From Microbacterium resistens NBRC 103078 (lineage in GTDB: Bacteria; Actinomycetota; Actinomycetes; Actinomycetales; Microbacteriaceae): a stretch of 64,000 nucleotides of DNA. This document shows positions 1-11,431 of the stretch, piece by piece; position 1 is the first letter of the stretch; every line of letters starts with the position of its first letter. Position numbers and translations under genes: made by a program. The notes beneath the pieces are model-generated. The model made no database searches. It saw only the letters and a program-made list of their open reading frames with translations, and had not been told where the DNA came from. The stretch covers positions 1 to 64,000 of the forward strand of contig NZ_BCRA01000024.1 in assembly GCF_001552355.1 (NCBI RefSeq). The letters are read 5' to 3'.

Positions 1-10
1 CCTTTTAGAC

Positions 11-44
11 GAAAGAGGCCACCCAACGCAGGGTGGCCTCTTTC
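11..44 (+). terminator. Perfect 14-bp hairpin, likely terminator of the upstream gene
   Basis: Bases 11-24 and 31-44 are exact reverse complements around a 6-base loop. No long T run follows, so it may work as an actinobacterial-style terminator without a U tract. It separates whatever lies left of the window from the gene starting at 78. Confidence 0.6.
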
Positions 45-77
45 GCGTTAAAAGGACCACCGTGAGAGGATCGCGCC

Positions 78-1475
78 ATGCCGGAAGAAGAAGACCGCCG
101 TTCGGCGTCCCAAGACGCATCGCAGCGGCCCAACCGCCGCTTCGTCGACGGTGAGTCCCGACGCGGGTTCCGCGCTCCTCGGGATAACGGTGACCGACCC
201 GCCGAGCGACCTCGCCCGGCGGGGAACGAACGCGGTACGCGCTCCGATTCCTCCTCCCGGGCGAATGCACCTCGTCGTGAGGGTGATCGTCGTGAGGGCG
301 GGTACCAGCGTCGTGACGGTGCTCCTCGTCGTGAGGGTGATCGTCGTGAGGGCGGGTACCAGCGTCGTGACGGTGCGCCTCGTCGTGAGGGCGATCGTCG
401 TGAGGGCGGGTACCAGCGTCGCGAGGGTGCGCCTCGTCGTGAGGGTGATCGTCGTGAGGGCGGGTACCAGCGTCGTGACGGTGCTCCTCGTCGTGAGGGC
501 GATCGTCGTGAGGGCGGGTACCAGCGTCGTGACGGTGCTCCTCGTCGGGACGGCGATCGCCGGGACGGCGGCTTCTCGCGTCGTGACGGCGGACAGCGCG
601 ACGGCGGGCACGCCCGCCGGGACGGCGGCCGCACGCCGTATCGTTCCGAGCGGCCTCGGCGGGACCTGCGCGCTGCCGATCGGCCGCGGGACCCGGAGCT
701 TCCCGACGAGGTCACCGCGAAGGATCTGCACCCGTCTGCGCGCAACGAGCTCAAGACCCTGAGCAAGGAGAATGCGGACGTCGTCGCGCGGCATCTGGCG
801 ATGTCGGCGATGCTGATCGACGAGGATCCCGCCCGCGCACACGAGCACGCCCTGGCGGCGTCGCGTCGCGCGGGCCGCGTCGCCGTCGTCCGGGAGTCCG
901 TCGCGATCACCGCCTACGCCGTGGGCGATTTCGCGCTGGCGCTGCGGGAGCTGCGCACCTACCGCCGGATCTCCGGTCGCGACGATCAGATCGCGCTGAT
1001 CGTGGACAGCGAGCGCGGGATGGGGCGTCCGGACCGTGCTCTGGAGGAGGGGCGGTCTGTGGATCGCGCTGCGCTGCCGACACCGGCGCGTGTCGCTCTG
1101 GCGATCGCGATGTCGGGCGCGCGCCTGGACCGCGGTGAGACGGAACTCGCTCTCGGCGAGCTCGAGATCCCCGAGCTCGACCCCGACCGGGCCTTCGAGT
1201 GGAGCCCTGCGCTCTTCAGCGCCCGGGCTGCGGTCCTCGAAGACCTCGGGCGCCACGAGGAGGCGGCCTTCTGGCAGCAGCGCGCCGACGTCGCCGCCGA
1301 GGCGCTCGGCCACGGCACCGACGACGAGCTGCTCATCGAGGACGCCCTCGTCGAGGATGCCGACGACGTCGATGGCGCGGAGGACGCGTCTCCTTCCGAG
1401 CCGGCAGAGCCTTCCGAGCGGGCAGAGCCGGCAGAGCCGGCTGAGTCCGCCGAGCCCGGCGAGTCCTCGCTGTGA
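78..1475 (+). CDS. Arg/Gly-rich repeat protein with helical (TPR-like) C-terminal half
   Basis: 465 residues. Residues 1-60 are charged and disordered. Residues 64-153 hold five nearly identical 18-residue units (core APRREGDRREGGYQRRDG), followed by degraded copies to about residue 190. Residues 210-400 are alpha-helical with alternating Ala/Leu and Arg, resembling tetratricopeptide repeats; this part looks like the conserved core seen next to HAD hydrolases in Microbacteriaceae, where it is often left as hypothetical. The C-terminus is an acidic Glu/Pro/Ala-rich tail. The ATG at 78 has a purine-rich GAGAGGA upstream. The stop overlaps the GTG of the next gene, so the two are probably co-translated. 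Basic RG-type repeats beside an acidic tail suggest nucleic-acid binding, but that is inference. Confidence 0.8.
   Translation: MPEEEDRRSASQDASQRPNRRFVDGESRRGFRAPRDNGDRPAERPRPAGNERGTRSDSSSRANAPRREGDRREGGYQRRDGAPRREGDRREGGYQRRDGAPRREGDRREGGYQRREGAPRREGDRREGGYQRRDGAPRREGDRREGGYQRRDGAPRRDGDRRDGGFSRRDGGQRDGGHARRDGGRTPYRSERPRRDLRAADRPRDPELPDEVTAKDLHPSARNELKTLSKENADVVARHLAMSAMLIDEDPARAHEHALAASRRAGRVAVVRESVAITAYAVGDFALALRELRTYRRISGRDDQIALIVDSERGMGRPDRALEEGRSVDRAALPTPARVALAIAMSGARLDRGETELALGELEIPELDPDRAFEWSPALFSARAAVLEDLGRHEEAAFWQQRADVAAEALGHGTDDELLIEDALVEDADDVDGAEDASPSEPAEPSERAEPAEPAESAEPGESSL
267..536 (+). repeat. Five in-frame 54-bp tandem repeats
   Basis: Five direct 54-bp units, each encoding 18 residues, lie inside the preceding gene. 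They differ at only a few positions (GAC/GAG, GGT/GGC). Near identity at the DNA level points to recent expansion by slippage or unequal recombination, so copy number is likely to vary between strains. Confidence 0.95.
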
Positions 1476-2503
1476 GCCTGTTCGGCCGGTCCCGGCGATC
1501 GCCGCTGACGGACGTGGATGTGGTCCTCGCCGACCTGGACGGGGTCGTCTACGCAGGACCCGGGGCGATCCCGCACGCGGTGGAGAGCCTCCGCGAGGTG
1601 GAGCGCACGCGCCGGATGGGGTACATCACGAACAACGCCTCGCGGACGGACGCCTCGGTCGCCGCGCACCTCACGTCCCTCGGGCTGCGCGTGTCCGCCG
1701 ACGAGGTCGTGACGAGTCCCCAGGCGGCGATGCGTCTGCTCTCGACGATGGTCCCGGCGGGGGAGACGATCCTCGTGGTCGGCGGGGAAGGCCTCGTCGT
1801 CGAGGCGGAGAAGGCCGGCTACCGGGTCACGCGCAGCGCCGAGGACGCACCGCGCGCGGTGGTCCAGGGCTTCGCGCCCGAGGTGGGCTGGACGGATCTC
1901 GCCGAGGCCGCGTTCGCGCTCTCGCTCCCCGAGGAGGAGGGCGGCATCCCCTGGATCGCGACGAACACGGACTGGACCATCCCGCAGGCGCGGGGCATCG
2001 CCCCGGGCAACGGCACGCTCGTGTCCGCCGTGCACACCGCCGTCGGCCGCCTCGCGACCGTCGCAGGCAAGCCCGAGACGCCGATCTTCGAGGAGGCCGT
2101 CGCGCGGTTCGGCGCGACGAGCCCCCTGTTCCTGGGCGACCGGATGGACACCGACATCCTCGGCGCCAACCGGGCGGGGATCCCGTCGGCTCTGGTCCTC
2201 ACCGGGATCGACCGGCCCAAGCATGTCCTCGCCGCGTCCGAGGGATCCCGCCCGACCTACCTGCTGAGTGATCTGCGAGAGCTTCACGAGCCGTACCCGG
2301 AGACCGTCGTCAAGGGCGACGTGACCTCCGTCCGCGACGCGGCGGTCCGCATCGACGGTCCCGACATCACCATCCTCCGGGAGGGGGACCGCCCCATCGA
2401 CCTGCTGCGCGCCGGGGCGGCTGCGATCTGGGCGACGGGTCGTCAGATCTTCGGTTTCCGGGTGCCCGAGCGCCTGTACGCGGACCCGTTCCACCGGCCG
2501 TAG
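1472..2503 (+). CDS. HAD-IIA family hydrolase (NagD-like sugar/nucleotide phosphatase)
   Basis: 343 residues. Motif I DLDGVVY (Asp21 nucleophile) is followed by motif II in YITNNAS near residue 51 and by motif III/IV in LFLGDRMDTDILGANRAG near residue 217, the standard order for subclass IIA with its C2 cap in the middle. The family removes phosphate from small phosphorylated metabolites such as 4-nitrophenyl phosphate or glycerol phosphates; the true substrate cannot be read from sequence. The GTG start at 1472 overlaps the previous stop. The last 60 residues extend slightly past the usual family end. Confidence 0.9.
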   Translation: MSLFGRSRRSPLTDVDVVLADLDGVVYAGPGAIPHAVESLREVERTRRMGYITNNASRTDASVAAHLTSLGLRVSADEVVTSPQAAMRLLSTMVPAGETILVVGGEGLVVEAEKAGYRVTRSAEDAPRAVVQGFAPEVGWTDLAEAAFALSLPEEEGGIPWIATNTDWTIPQARGIAPGNGTLVSAVHTAVGRLATVAGKPETPIFEEAVARFGATSPLFLGDRMDTDILGANRAGIPSALVLTGIDRPKHVLAASEGSRPTYLLSDLRELHEPYPETVVKGDVTSVRDAAVRIDGPDITILREGDRPIDLLRAGAAAIWATGRQIFGFRVPERLYADPFHRP

Positions 2504-2565
2504 CGATTCCCGTTCCTCCGGCGTCGCTCTGCGGTCGTCCGGGGCGCCGCGTCTAGGCTGGATCC

Positions 2566-2754
2566 GTGAGCGACGAGAGCAGCGCGGAGCCCGCCGACGG
2601 GCTGTGGAGCAGACTGCGGCTGATCGAGGGACAGCCGCTGCAGAGTCGCGCCGAGGCGTATTCGGCCCTGCACGACGAGCTCTCCCGGCGCCTGGAGAGC
2701 GCTCCTCGCGACGACCAGGGCTCCCGTGCGCGGGACGCGTCCGAGCCCGGATGA
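2566..2754 (+). CDS. Small conserved acidic/helical protein upstream of tlyA
   Basis: 62 residues, no recognised domain. A TAGGCT box at 2554-2559 sits 7 bases before the GTG, which fits a leaderless transcript starting at the codon. The stop overlaps the ATG of tlyA (ATGA at 2751-2754), arguing that this is a real first cistron rather than chance. One amphipathic helix is visible around residues 18-48. Confidence 0.65.
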   Translation: MSDESSAEPADGLWSRLRLIEGQPLQSRAEAYSALHDELSRRLESAPRDDQGSRARDASEPG

Positions 2755-3551
2755 CCATGCGGGTGGACGCCGCCCTCGCCGCGCGGGGGCTCGCTCGGTC
2801 GCGCAGCCACGCGGCGACGCTCATCGCCGACGGCCTGGTGCGGGTCGACGGGAAGCCGGTCGTGAAGGCATCGACCCGGATCGAGGACGACGCCGACCTT
2901 GCCGTCGCGGAGGCCGACCACTACGTCGGACGCGCCGCGCACAAGCTGATCGCGGCGCTCGACGGGTTCGGCATCCCGGTCGACGGGCGCCTGGCGCTCG
3001 ACATGGGCGCATCCACCGGGGGCTTCACGCAGGTCCTCCGCGAGCGCGGGGCCCGACGCGTCCTCGCCGTGGACGTCGGTCACGGACAGCTCGCCCCGGC
3101 GGTCGCCGCGGATCCCGGCGTCGCCGCCGTCGAGGGATACAACGTGCGGCACATGACCGCGGAGAGCCTGGCCGCAGCGACGGGCGAGCCGGACGCGCCC
3201 GATCTCATCGTCGGCGACCTCTCGTTCATCTCCCTGGAACTGGTGCTCCCGGCCGTCGCCACGGTCGCGCCCGAGGGCGCCGACGTCATCCTCCTCGTCA
3301 AACCGCAGTTCGAGGTCGGCCGGACCGCCGTGCGCGGCGGACTGGTCACCGACCCCGCGACCCGTGCGGACGCCGTGGCACGGGTCCTGTGGTCCGCGTG
3401 GGACCAGGGGTTCGGCGTGCTCGGGATCCTGCCCTCGCCGATCCTGGGCACGCACGGCAACGCGGAGTACCTGGCGCACCTCGCGCCCGGCCGCGGGACC
3501 AATCCGACAGAATGGTTGAGCACGATCGATCGGATCGCAGGAGGACGATGA
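2751..3551 (+). CDS. tlyA: TlyA family 23S/16S rRNA 2'-O-methyltransferase (hemolysin A family)
   Basis: 266 residues. An S4 RNA-binding domain spans about residues 2-62. An FtsJ/RrmJ-type methyltransferase domain follows, with the SAM-binding motif LDMGASTGGFTQ near residue 84 and the VGDLSFIS motif near 155. The family adds 2'-O-methyl groups to C1409 of 16S and C1920 of 23S rRNA and sets capreomycin/viomycin sensitivity in mycobacteria. An open frame extends upstream to 2604, but the ATG at 2751 overlapping the preceding stop gives the normal family length, so that start was chosen. Confidence 0.92.
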   Translation: MTMRVDAALAARGLARSRSHAATLIADGLVRVDGKPVVKASTRIEDDADLAVAEADHYVGRAAHKLIAALDGFGIPVDGRLALDMGASTGGFTQVLRERGARRVLAVDVGHGQLAPAVAADPGVAAVEGYNVRHMTAESLAAATGEPDAPDLIVGDLSFISLELVLPAVATVAPEGADVILLVKPQFEVGRTAVRGGLVTDPATRADAVARVLWSAWDQGFGVLGILPSPILGTHGNAEYLAHLAPGRGTNPTEWLSTIDRIAGGR

Positions 3552-3655
3552 ACGAGCGCAGCCACGCGACGGCGCGGAACGCCGGACACGGCGTCCCCGA
3601 CCGCCGGACCGCCGCCCCCTCGGCCGCCGACACCCGCGCGAGGGGGACTCGATGA
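3548..3655 (+). CDS. Possible 35-residue ORF bridging tlyA and nadK
   Basis: It starts with ATGA overlapping the tlyA stop and ends with ATGA overlapping the nadK start, so translation could pass straight through. The product is Arg/Ala-rich with no recognised motif. It may simply serve translational coupling. Confidence 0.35.
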   Translation: MNERSHATARNAGHGVPDRRTAAPSAADTRARGTR

Positions 3656-4560
3656 CGGAGCGCACGATCCTCGTCGTCGCCCACGCCCACCGCGACGACA
3701 CGGTCGAGGCGGCGCGTCGCGTCATCGCCGCGCTGCGCGCGGCCGGCGCTCGTCCCGTGCTGTCCGCGGACGATCGGGTCGACCTCGCCGCGGTGGACCC
3801 GGCCTTCGCCGAGGTCCCCGTCCTGGGCGCCGACGCCACCGAGCAGGAGCTCGAGCTGGCGATCGTGCTCGGCGGCGACGGGACGATCCTGCGTGCGGCC
3901 GAGCTCGTCCGTCCCGGATCCGCCCCTGTCCTCGGCATCAACATGGGGCACGTCGGCTTCCTCGCCGAGATCGAGCGCGACGACATGGACGCCGCTGTGG
4001 CCCGCATCATCGACCGGGACTACGACGTCGAGGAGCGCATGGCCCTGTCCGTCCGGGTGAAGGACGCGGCGGGCGCCGTCGTCTACGAGACCTGGGCGCT
4101 GAACGAGGCCACGGTCGAGAAGGCCAGCCGGGAGCGGATGATCGAGGTCGTCCTGGAGATCGACGGACGACCGCTGTCCACCTTCGGGTGCGACGGGATG
4201 GTCGTGTCGACGCCCACGGGCTCGACCGCGTACAACTTCTCCGCCGGAGGGCCGGTGATCTGGCCCGGGGTGGAGGCCATCGCCGTCGTGCCGCTGTCGG
4301 CGCACGCCCTGTTCGCGCGCCCGCTCGTCGTCGCGCCCGACGCACCCATCGCGATCGAGCTGCTGGAGCGCACGGACGGCACCGGGATCCTCTGGTGCGA
4401 CGGACGCCGCTCGCACGAGCTCCCTCCCGGGGCGCGGGTGATCGTCCGCCGCTCGTCCCGTCCGGTGCGCCTGGCGCGGCTTCACCCGAGCGCGTTCACG
4501 GACCGGCTGGTGCGGAAGTTCCAGCTCCCCGTCGAGGGATGGCGGGGGGCGGCGTCGTGA
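3652..4560 (+). CDS. nadK: NAD kinase
   Basis: 302 residues. The diacylglycerol/NAD kinase motif GGDGT is at residues 74-78, an NE motif (ALNEATVEK) is near 150, and a Gly-rich segment GSTAYNFSAGGP is near 188. It phosphorylates NAD to NADP using ATP or polyphosphate. The tlyA-nadK-recN order is the usual one in actinobacteria. It overlaps recN by GTGA. Confidence 0.95.
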   Translation: MTERTILVVAHAHRDDTVEAARRVIAALRAAGARPVLSADDRVDLAAVDPAFAEVPVLGADATEQELELAIVLGGDGTILRAAELVRPGSAPVLGINMGHVGFLAEIERDDMDAAVARIIDRDYDVEERMALSVRVKDAAGAVVYETWALNEATVEKASRERMIEVVLEIDGRPLSTFGCDGMVVSTPTGSTAYNFSAGGPVIWPGVEAIAVVPLSAHALFARPLVVAPDAPIAIELLERTDGTGILWCDGRRSHELPPGARVIVRRSSRPVRLARLHPSAFTDRLVRKFQLPVEGWRGAAS

Positions 4561-6239
4561 TCGAGGAGATGCGTCTGCGCGATCTCGGGGTGATCGCCGA
4601 GGCCGTGCTGCCGATCGGTCCGGGCTTCACCGCGATCACCGGTGAGACCGGCGCGGGCAAGACCATGGTGGTGACCGGACTCGGACTCCTGCTCGGCGCT
4701 CGCGCCGACTCCGGCGCCGTCCGAGCGGGGGCGTCCCAGGCGTCCGTGGCCGGGGTCTGGGTCGTGCCGAACACCGGCCGCGTGGCCGAGACGGTCGCCG
4801 ACGCCGGCGGAGAGCTGGAGCCGCTCGACGATCGGCGCGGTGAGCTGTATCTCTCCCGAACGCTCACCGCGGAGGGGCGGAGCCGAGCCAGCGTCGGCGG
4901 TCGCGCCGCGCCGGCGGGCGTGCTCGCCGACCTCGCCGAGGAGCTGGTCGTCGTCCACGGCCAGTCCGAGCAGCTGCGGCTGCGCTCCGCGGCCGCCCAA
5001 CGCGACGCGCTCGACCGGTTCGGCGGCTCCGCGATCGCGGAGGCCCGCTCGGCGTATGCGGAGGCATGGGAGCGGTGGCGCGCGCTCGACGCGCAGTTGG
5101 AGGAGATCACCGCCAATCGCGAACGACGACAGGCCGAGGCGGAGGACCTGCGCGCCGCGCTGGCGCTCATCGAGGCGACGGACCCGCAGCCGGGGGAGGA
5201 CGAGGCGCTCACGGAGCGCGCGGAGCGTCTCGCCAATGCGGAGGAGCTTCGCCTGGCGGCTTCTCTCGCCCGCGCCGCGTTGTCCGACGAGGAGGGCGAG
5301 AACGACATCTCCTCGCTCGCGGCGGAGGCCCGCCGTGCGCTGGAGCGCGCCGCGGACCCCCAGCTCGCCGCGCTCGCCGAGGGGATCGCGGAGCTCGGGT
5401 ACCGGGCGACGGACATCGCCGGCCAGCTCTCCGCCTACCTCGCCGATCTCGACGAGTCGGGTCCGCACGAGCTCGCCGCGGTGGAGGAGCGACGGGCGGC
5501 GCTGGGCGCCCTGATCCGCGCGCACGGATCACTGGATGCGGCGCTCGAGCTCTGGAACACCGGATCGGCGCGCCTGGCCGAGCTGGACGACGACGGCGAG
5601 CGCGTCGAGCGCCTGACGACGGAGCGCGACGAGGCGCGCGCGGCCCTGGACGAGGCCGCGACCGTGCTCACCCGGCGGCGCACCGACGCCGCCGAGCGGC
5701 TGGGCGCTGCGGTGACCGAGGAGCTGCACGCCCTGGCCATGCCCGACGCCCGTCTGGAGGTGTCCGTCTCGCCCGGGGCCGAGAGCGCCCACGGGCGGGA
5801 CGACGTCGCCATCCTGCTCGCGCCGCACTCGGGGGCCGAGCCCCGCTCCGTCTCGCGCGGCGCGTCCGGCGGCGAGCTGTCGCGGGTGATGCTCGCCATC
5901 GAGGTCGTCATCTCGGCGACCGATCCCGTCCCGACCTTCGTGTTCGACGAGGTCGACGCCGGCATCGGAGGCGCCGCGGCGATCGAGGTCGGGCGCCGCC
6001 TGGCGCGTCTGGCCCGCACGTCCCAGGTGATCGCGGTCACCCACCTCGCCCAGGTCGCGGCGTTCGCCGGCAACCACCTCACGGTCGTGAAATCGAACGA
6101 CGGACAGGTCACCGCCTCGAGCGTGCGACGGCTGGAGGGCGCGGAGCGGGAGGCGGAGATGGCGCGCCTGCTGTCGGGACTGGCCGACTCCGACGCCGCG
6201 CTGGAGCACGCGCGGGAGCTTCTCGCCCTCGCCGACTGA
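4557..6239 (+). CDS. recN: DNA repair protein RecN (SMC-like ATPase)
   Basis: 560 residues. Walker A GETGAGKT is at residues 29-36, a long coiled-coil middle spans about 150-380, the ABC signature SGGELSR is near 434, and Walker B FVFDEVDAGIGG is near 460. The Q-loop segment VVHGQSEQLRLR is near 125. RecN acts early in double-strand break repair. The GTG at 4557 overlaps the nadK stop; an ATG at 4569 is an alternative. Confidence 0.95.
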   Translation: MIEEMRLRDLGVIAEAVLPIGPGFTAITGETGAGKTMVVTGLGLLLGARADSGAVRAGASQASVAGVWVVPNTGRVAETVADAGGELEPLDDRRGELYLSRTLTAEGRSRASVGGRAAPAGVLADLAEELVVVHGQSEQLRLRSAAAQRDALDRFGGSAIAEARSAYAEAWERWRALDAQLEEITANRERRQAEAEDLRAALALIEATDPQPGEDEALTERAERLANAEELRLAASLARAALSDEEGENDISSLAAEARRALERAADPQLAALAEGIAELGYRATDIAGQLSAYLADLDESGPHELAAVEERRAALGALIRAHGSLDAALELWNTGSARLAELDDDGERVERLTTERDEARAALDEAATVLTRRRTDAAERLGAAVTEELHALAMPDARLEVSVSPGAESAHGRDDVAILLAPHSGAEPRSVSRGASGGELSRVMLAIEVVISATDPVPTFVFDEVDAGIGGAAAIEVGRRLARLARTSQVIAVTHLAQVAAFAGNHLTVVKSNDGQVTASSVRRLEGAEREAEMARLLSGLADSDAALEHARELLALAD

Positions 6240-6321
6240 GCGTCCCCGTTCCGGATCCCCGGCGTTCCTCGCGGAGCGCCGGGGGGATAGCGTGGGCACA
6301 CCGAGACGAGGAGGATCCGCG

Positions 6322-8963
<2,642 letters not shown>

Positions 8964-8967
8964 GGCC

Positions 8968-9585
8968 ATGACCGAGCCCCGGACGGACCCGTCGGGCACG
9001 GCGGAGGTCTCGGACCTGCGCGACGAGCCGTTCCGCCCCGAGGTGGTCTCCAGCGAGGAGGTCTACCGCGGGGCGGTCTGGAGCATCCGCGAGGACCGTG
9101 TCCGCTACGGCGACGGCGAGATCGTGCGGCAGTACACGGACCACACCGGCGCCGTGGCGGTCGTCGCGCTGGACGACGAGGGCCGCGTCCTGCTGATCCA
9201 GCAGTACCGGCACCCGATCCGGCACCGCGACTGGGAGCTTCCGGCGGGGCTGCTCGACGTGGAGGGCGAAGACCCGCTGGCCGCCGCGCGTCGCGAGCTC
9301 GCCGAGGAGGCGGACCTGGTCGCCTCCGGCTGGGAGCCGCTCGTGAGCACGTTCGTCACGCCCGGCGGCAGCGATGAGGTGATCCACCTGTTCCTGGCGA
9401 CGGAGCTCTCCGCGGCGCCGCATCCGCACCCCCGCGAGGACGAGGAAGCCGACATCCGACTCGCCTGGGTGCCGCTGGCGGAGGCGGCCGACGCCGTGCT
9501 CGAGGGCCGGTTCCGCAACGCGATCCTCGCCGTCGGCGTGCTGGCGGCCGAGCGTCGGGTCCGGAGCGGGGACGAACGGCGCTGA
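8968..9585 (+). CDS. NUDIX hydrolase, ADP-ribose pyrophosphatase type
   Basis: 205 residues. The Nudix box runs from [10 protein letters not shown] through [10 protein letters not shown] near residues 93-116, with the REXXEE core intact. The segment [19 protein letters not shown] matches the ADP-ribose pyrophosphatase subgroup. It starts 4 bases after pyrG, so it is likely in the same operon, followed by xerD. This arrangement is conserved in many actinobacteria. Confidence 0.9.
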   Translation: MTEPRTDPSGTAEVSDLRDEPFRPEVVSSEEVYRGAVWSIREDRVRYGDGEIVRQYTDHTGAVAVVALDDEGRVLLIQQYRHPIRHRDWELPAGLLDVEGEDPLAAARRELAEEADLVASGWEPLVSTFVTPGGSDEVIHLFLATELSAAPHPHPREDEEADIRLAWVPLAEAADAVLEGRFRNAILAVGVLAAERRVRSGDERR

Positions 9586-9586
9586 C

Positions 9587-10489
9587 GTGCAGGTGGACCG
9601 TGCTCTGGACGCGTACCTGCGGCACGTGACGGTCGAGCGCGGGCTCGCCGCGCACACCCTCGCCGCGTACCGCCGCGACCTCGGCGGCTACGTGTCGTGG
9701 CTGACCGCGCAGGGGATCTCCGACACGGACGACGTCGACCCGGCCGCGGTGGGACGGTTCGTCGCCGACCGTGCGGCGGCGGATCCGCCGCCCGCGGCCA
9801 GCAGCCTCGCCCGTCTCCAGTCCTCGGTGCGCGGCTGGCACCGCTTCCTGGCGCGGGAGGGGATCGCGACGGACGACCCGGCGGCGCGGCTGCGGCCGCC
9901 GAAACTGGGGCGCCGCCTCCCCAAGGCCCTGACGATCGACCAGGTCGAGCGCCTCCTGGCCGCGCCGTCGGCGGACGAGCCCCTCGGGATCCGCGACCGG
10001 GCCCTGCTCGAGCTGCTCTATGCGACCGGCGCCCGCGTCTCGGAGGCGACCGCGCTCGACGTGGACGACCTCTCGCACGGCGAGGTGCTGCGCCTGCGGG
10101 GCAAGGGATCCAAGGAGCGGATCGTTCCGGTGGGCTCCTACGCCCGGCGGGCCGTGGACGCCTACCTCACCCGCGTCCGTCCCGCCCTGGCGGCGCACGG
10201 GCGGGCCTCGGCGCGACTGTTCCTCGGCGCGCGCGGGGCTCCGCTGTCCCGCCAGAGCGCGTGGCTGATCATCCGCGCGGCCGCCGAGCGCGCGCAGCTG
10301 GGCGTCGAGGTCTCGCCGCACACCCTGCGGCACTCGTTCGCCACCCATCTGCTGCAGGGCGGCGCGGACGTGCGCGTCGTGCAGGAGCTCCTCGGGCACG
10401 CCTCCGTCGCCACGACGCAGATCTACACGCACGTCTCGGCCGACGCCCTGCGCGACGTGTACGTCACCGCGCACCCGCGCGCCCGCTGA
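9587..10489 (+). CDS. xerD: Site-specific tyrosine recombinase XerD
   Basis: 300 residues. A SAM-like core-binding N-domain is followed by the catalytic domain. Catalytic Arg is in ATGARVSEA near residue 149, HTLRH near 244, LGHAS near 267 and the nucleophile Tyr in TQIYTHVS near 279. It resolves chromosome dimers at dif together with XerC. GTG start one base after the NUDIX gene. Confidence 0.93.
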   Translation: MQVDRALDAYLRHVTVERGLAAHTLAAYRRDLGGYVSWLTAQGISDTDDVDPAAVGRFVADRAAADPPPAASSLARLQSSVRGWHRFLAREGIATDDPAARLRPPKLGRRLPKALTIDQVERLLAAPSADEPLGIRDRALLELLYATGARVSEATALDVDDLSHGEVLRLRGKGSKERIVPVGSYARRAVDAYLTRVRPALAAHGRASARLFLGARGAPLSRQSAWLIIRAAAERAQLGVEVSPHTLRHSFATHLLQGGADVRVVQELLGHASVATTQIYTHVSADALRDVYVTAHPRAR

Positions 10490-10570
10490 GTCCGGCATCG
10501 CCGCGCGCCGGGGCCGGGCACGCCCGCCCTGCCGCTACAATCGAGCGAGCACGAGGAAGCAGGAGAACTG

Positions 10571-11431
10571 GTGGCGAAGACGAAGGACGACACACCGATC
10601 GGACCGACCGGGCGTCCCTATCAGGGGTTCGCCATCCCCAAACCGCTCGCCTCGCACGGGCCCGCCCGCATCATCGCTCTGTGCAACCAGAAGGGCGGCG
10701 TGGGGAAGACCACGACGTCGATCAACCTCGCCGCGTCGCTCGCGGAGTACGGGCGCAAGGTGCTCGCGGTCGACTTCGACCCGCAGGGCGCGCTGTCGGC
10801 GGGTCTGGGGATCGCGACGCACGACATCCCCACGATCTACGACCTCCTGCTGGACACGAAGCGCGACGTCCACGAGGTCATCATCCCGTCCGCCGTCGAC
10901 GGCCTCGACGTCCTCCCCGCGAACATCGACCTGTCCGCCGCCGAGGTGCACCTCGTCAACGAGGTCGCGCGCGAGACGATCCTCTCCCGGGTGCTCCGTC
11001 AGGTCTCGGGGGAGTACGACGTCATCCTCATCGACTGCCAGCCGTCGCTGGGCCTGCTCACGGTGAACGCCCTCACGGCGGCGCACGGCGTGCTGATCCC
11101 CCTGGAGTGCGAGTTCTTCGCCCTGCGCGGCGTGGCCCTGCTCATCGAGACCATCGACAAGGTGCGCGACCGGCTGAACCCCTCGATCACGCTCGACGGC
11201 CTGCTCGCCACGATGTACGACGCGCGCACGCTCCACTCGCGCGAGGTGCTGGAGCGGGTCGTGGAGGCGTTCGGCGATGACGTGCTGGAGACCGTCATCG
11301 GACGCACCGTGAAGTTCCCCGACGCGTCGGTGTCGGGGGTCCCGATCACCGAGTTCGCGCCGGAGCACCCCGCCGCACAGGCGTACCTGCGACTGGCCCG
11401 GGAGCTGGTCGCCCGTGGCGCCGTCGCCTGA
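10571..11431 (+). CDS. ParA/Soj family chromosome-partitioning ATPase
   Basis: 286 residues. The deviant Walker A NQKGGVGKTTTS starts near residue 39, and LIDCQPSLGLLT is the Walker B region near 155. A TACAAT box at 10536-10541 may be its -10, and AGGAG precedes the GTG. No ParB is adjacent; instead it overlaps scpA, the position of the second, segregation-associated ParA in actinobacteria. Confidence 0.9.
   Translation: MAKTKDDTPIGPTGRPYQGFAIPKPLASHGPARIIALCNQKGGVGKTTTSINLAASLAEYGRKVLAVDFDPQGALSAGLGIATHDIPTIYDLLLDTKRDVHEVIIPSAVDGLDVLPANIDLSAAEVHLVNEVARETILSRVLRQVSGEYDVILIDCQPSLGLLTVNALTAAHGVLIPLECEFFALRGVALLIETIDKVRDRLNPSITLDGLLATMYDARTLHSREVLERVVEAFGDDVLETVIGRTVKFPDASVSGVPITEFAPEHPAAQAYLRLARELVARGAVA

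Noticed and set aside
267-536. CRISPR-like array
   Set aside because: Repeats are contiguous, in frame, 54 bp long and have no spacers.
48-1313. Long open frames opposite the repeat gene and most core genes (for example 986-2824, 7269-8999, 21284-23521 on the minus strand)
   Set aside because: High third-position GC keeps antisense frames open; products are Arg/Pro/Ala-rich with no motifs, and each lies over a gene with clear family motifs.
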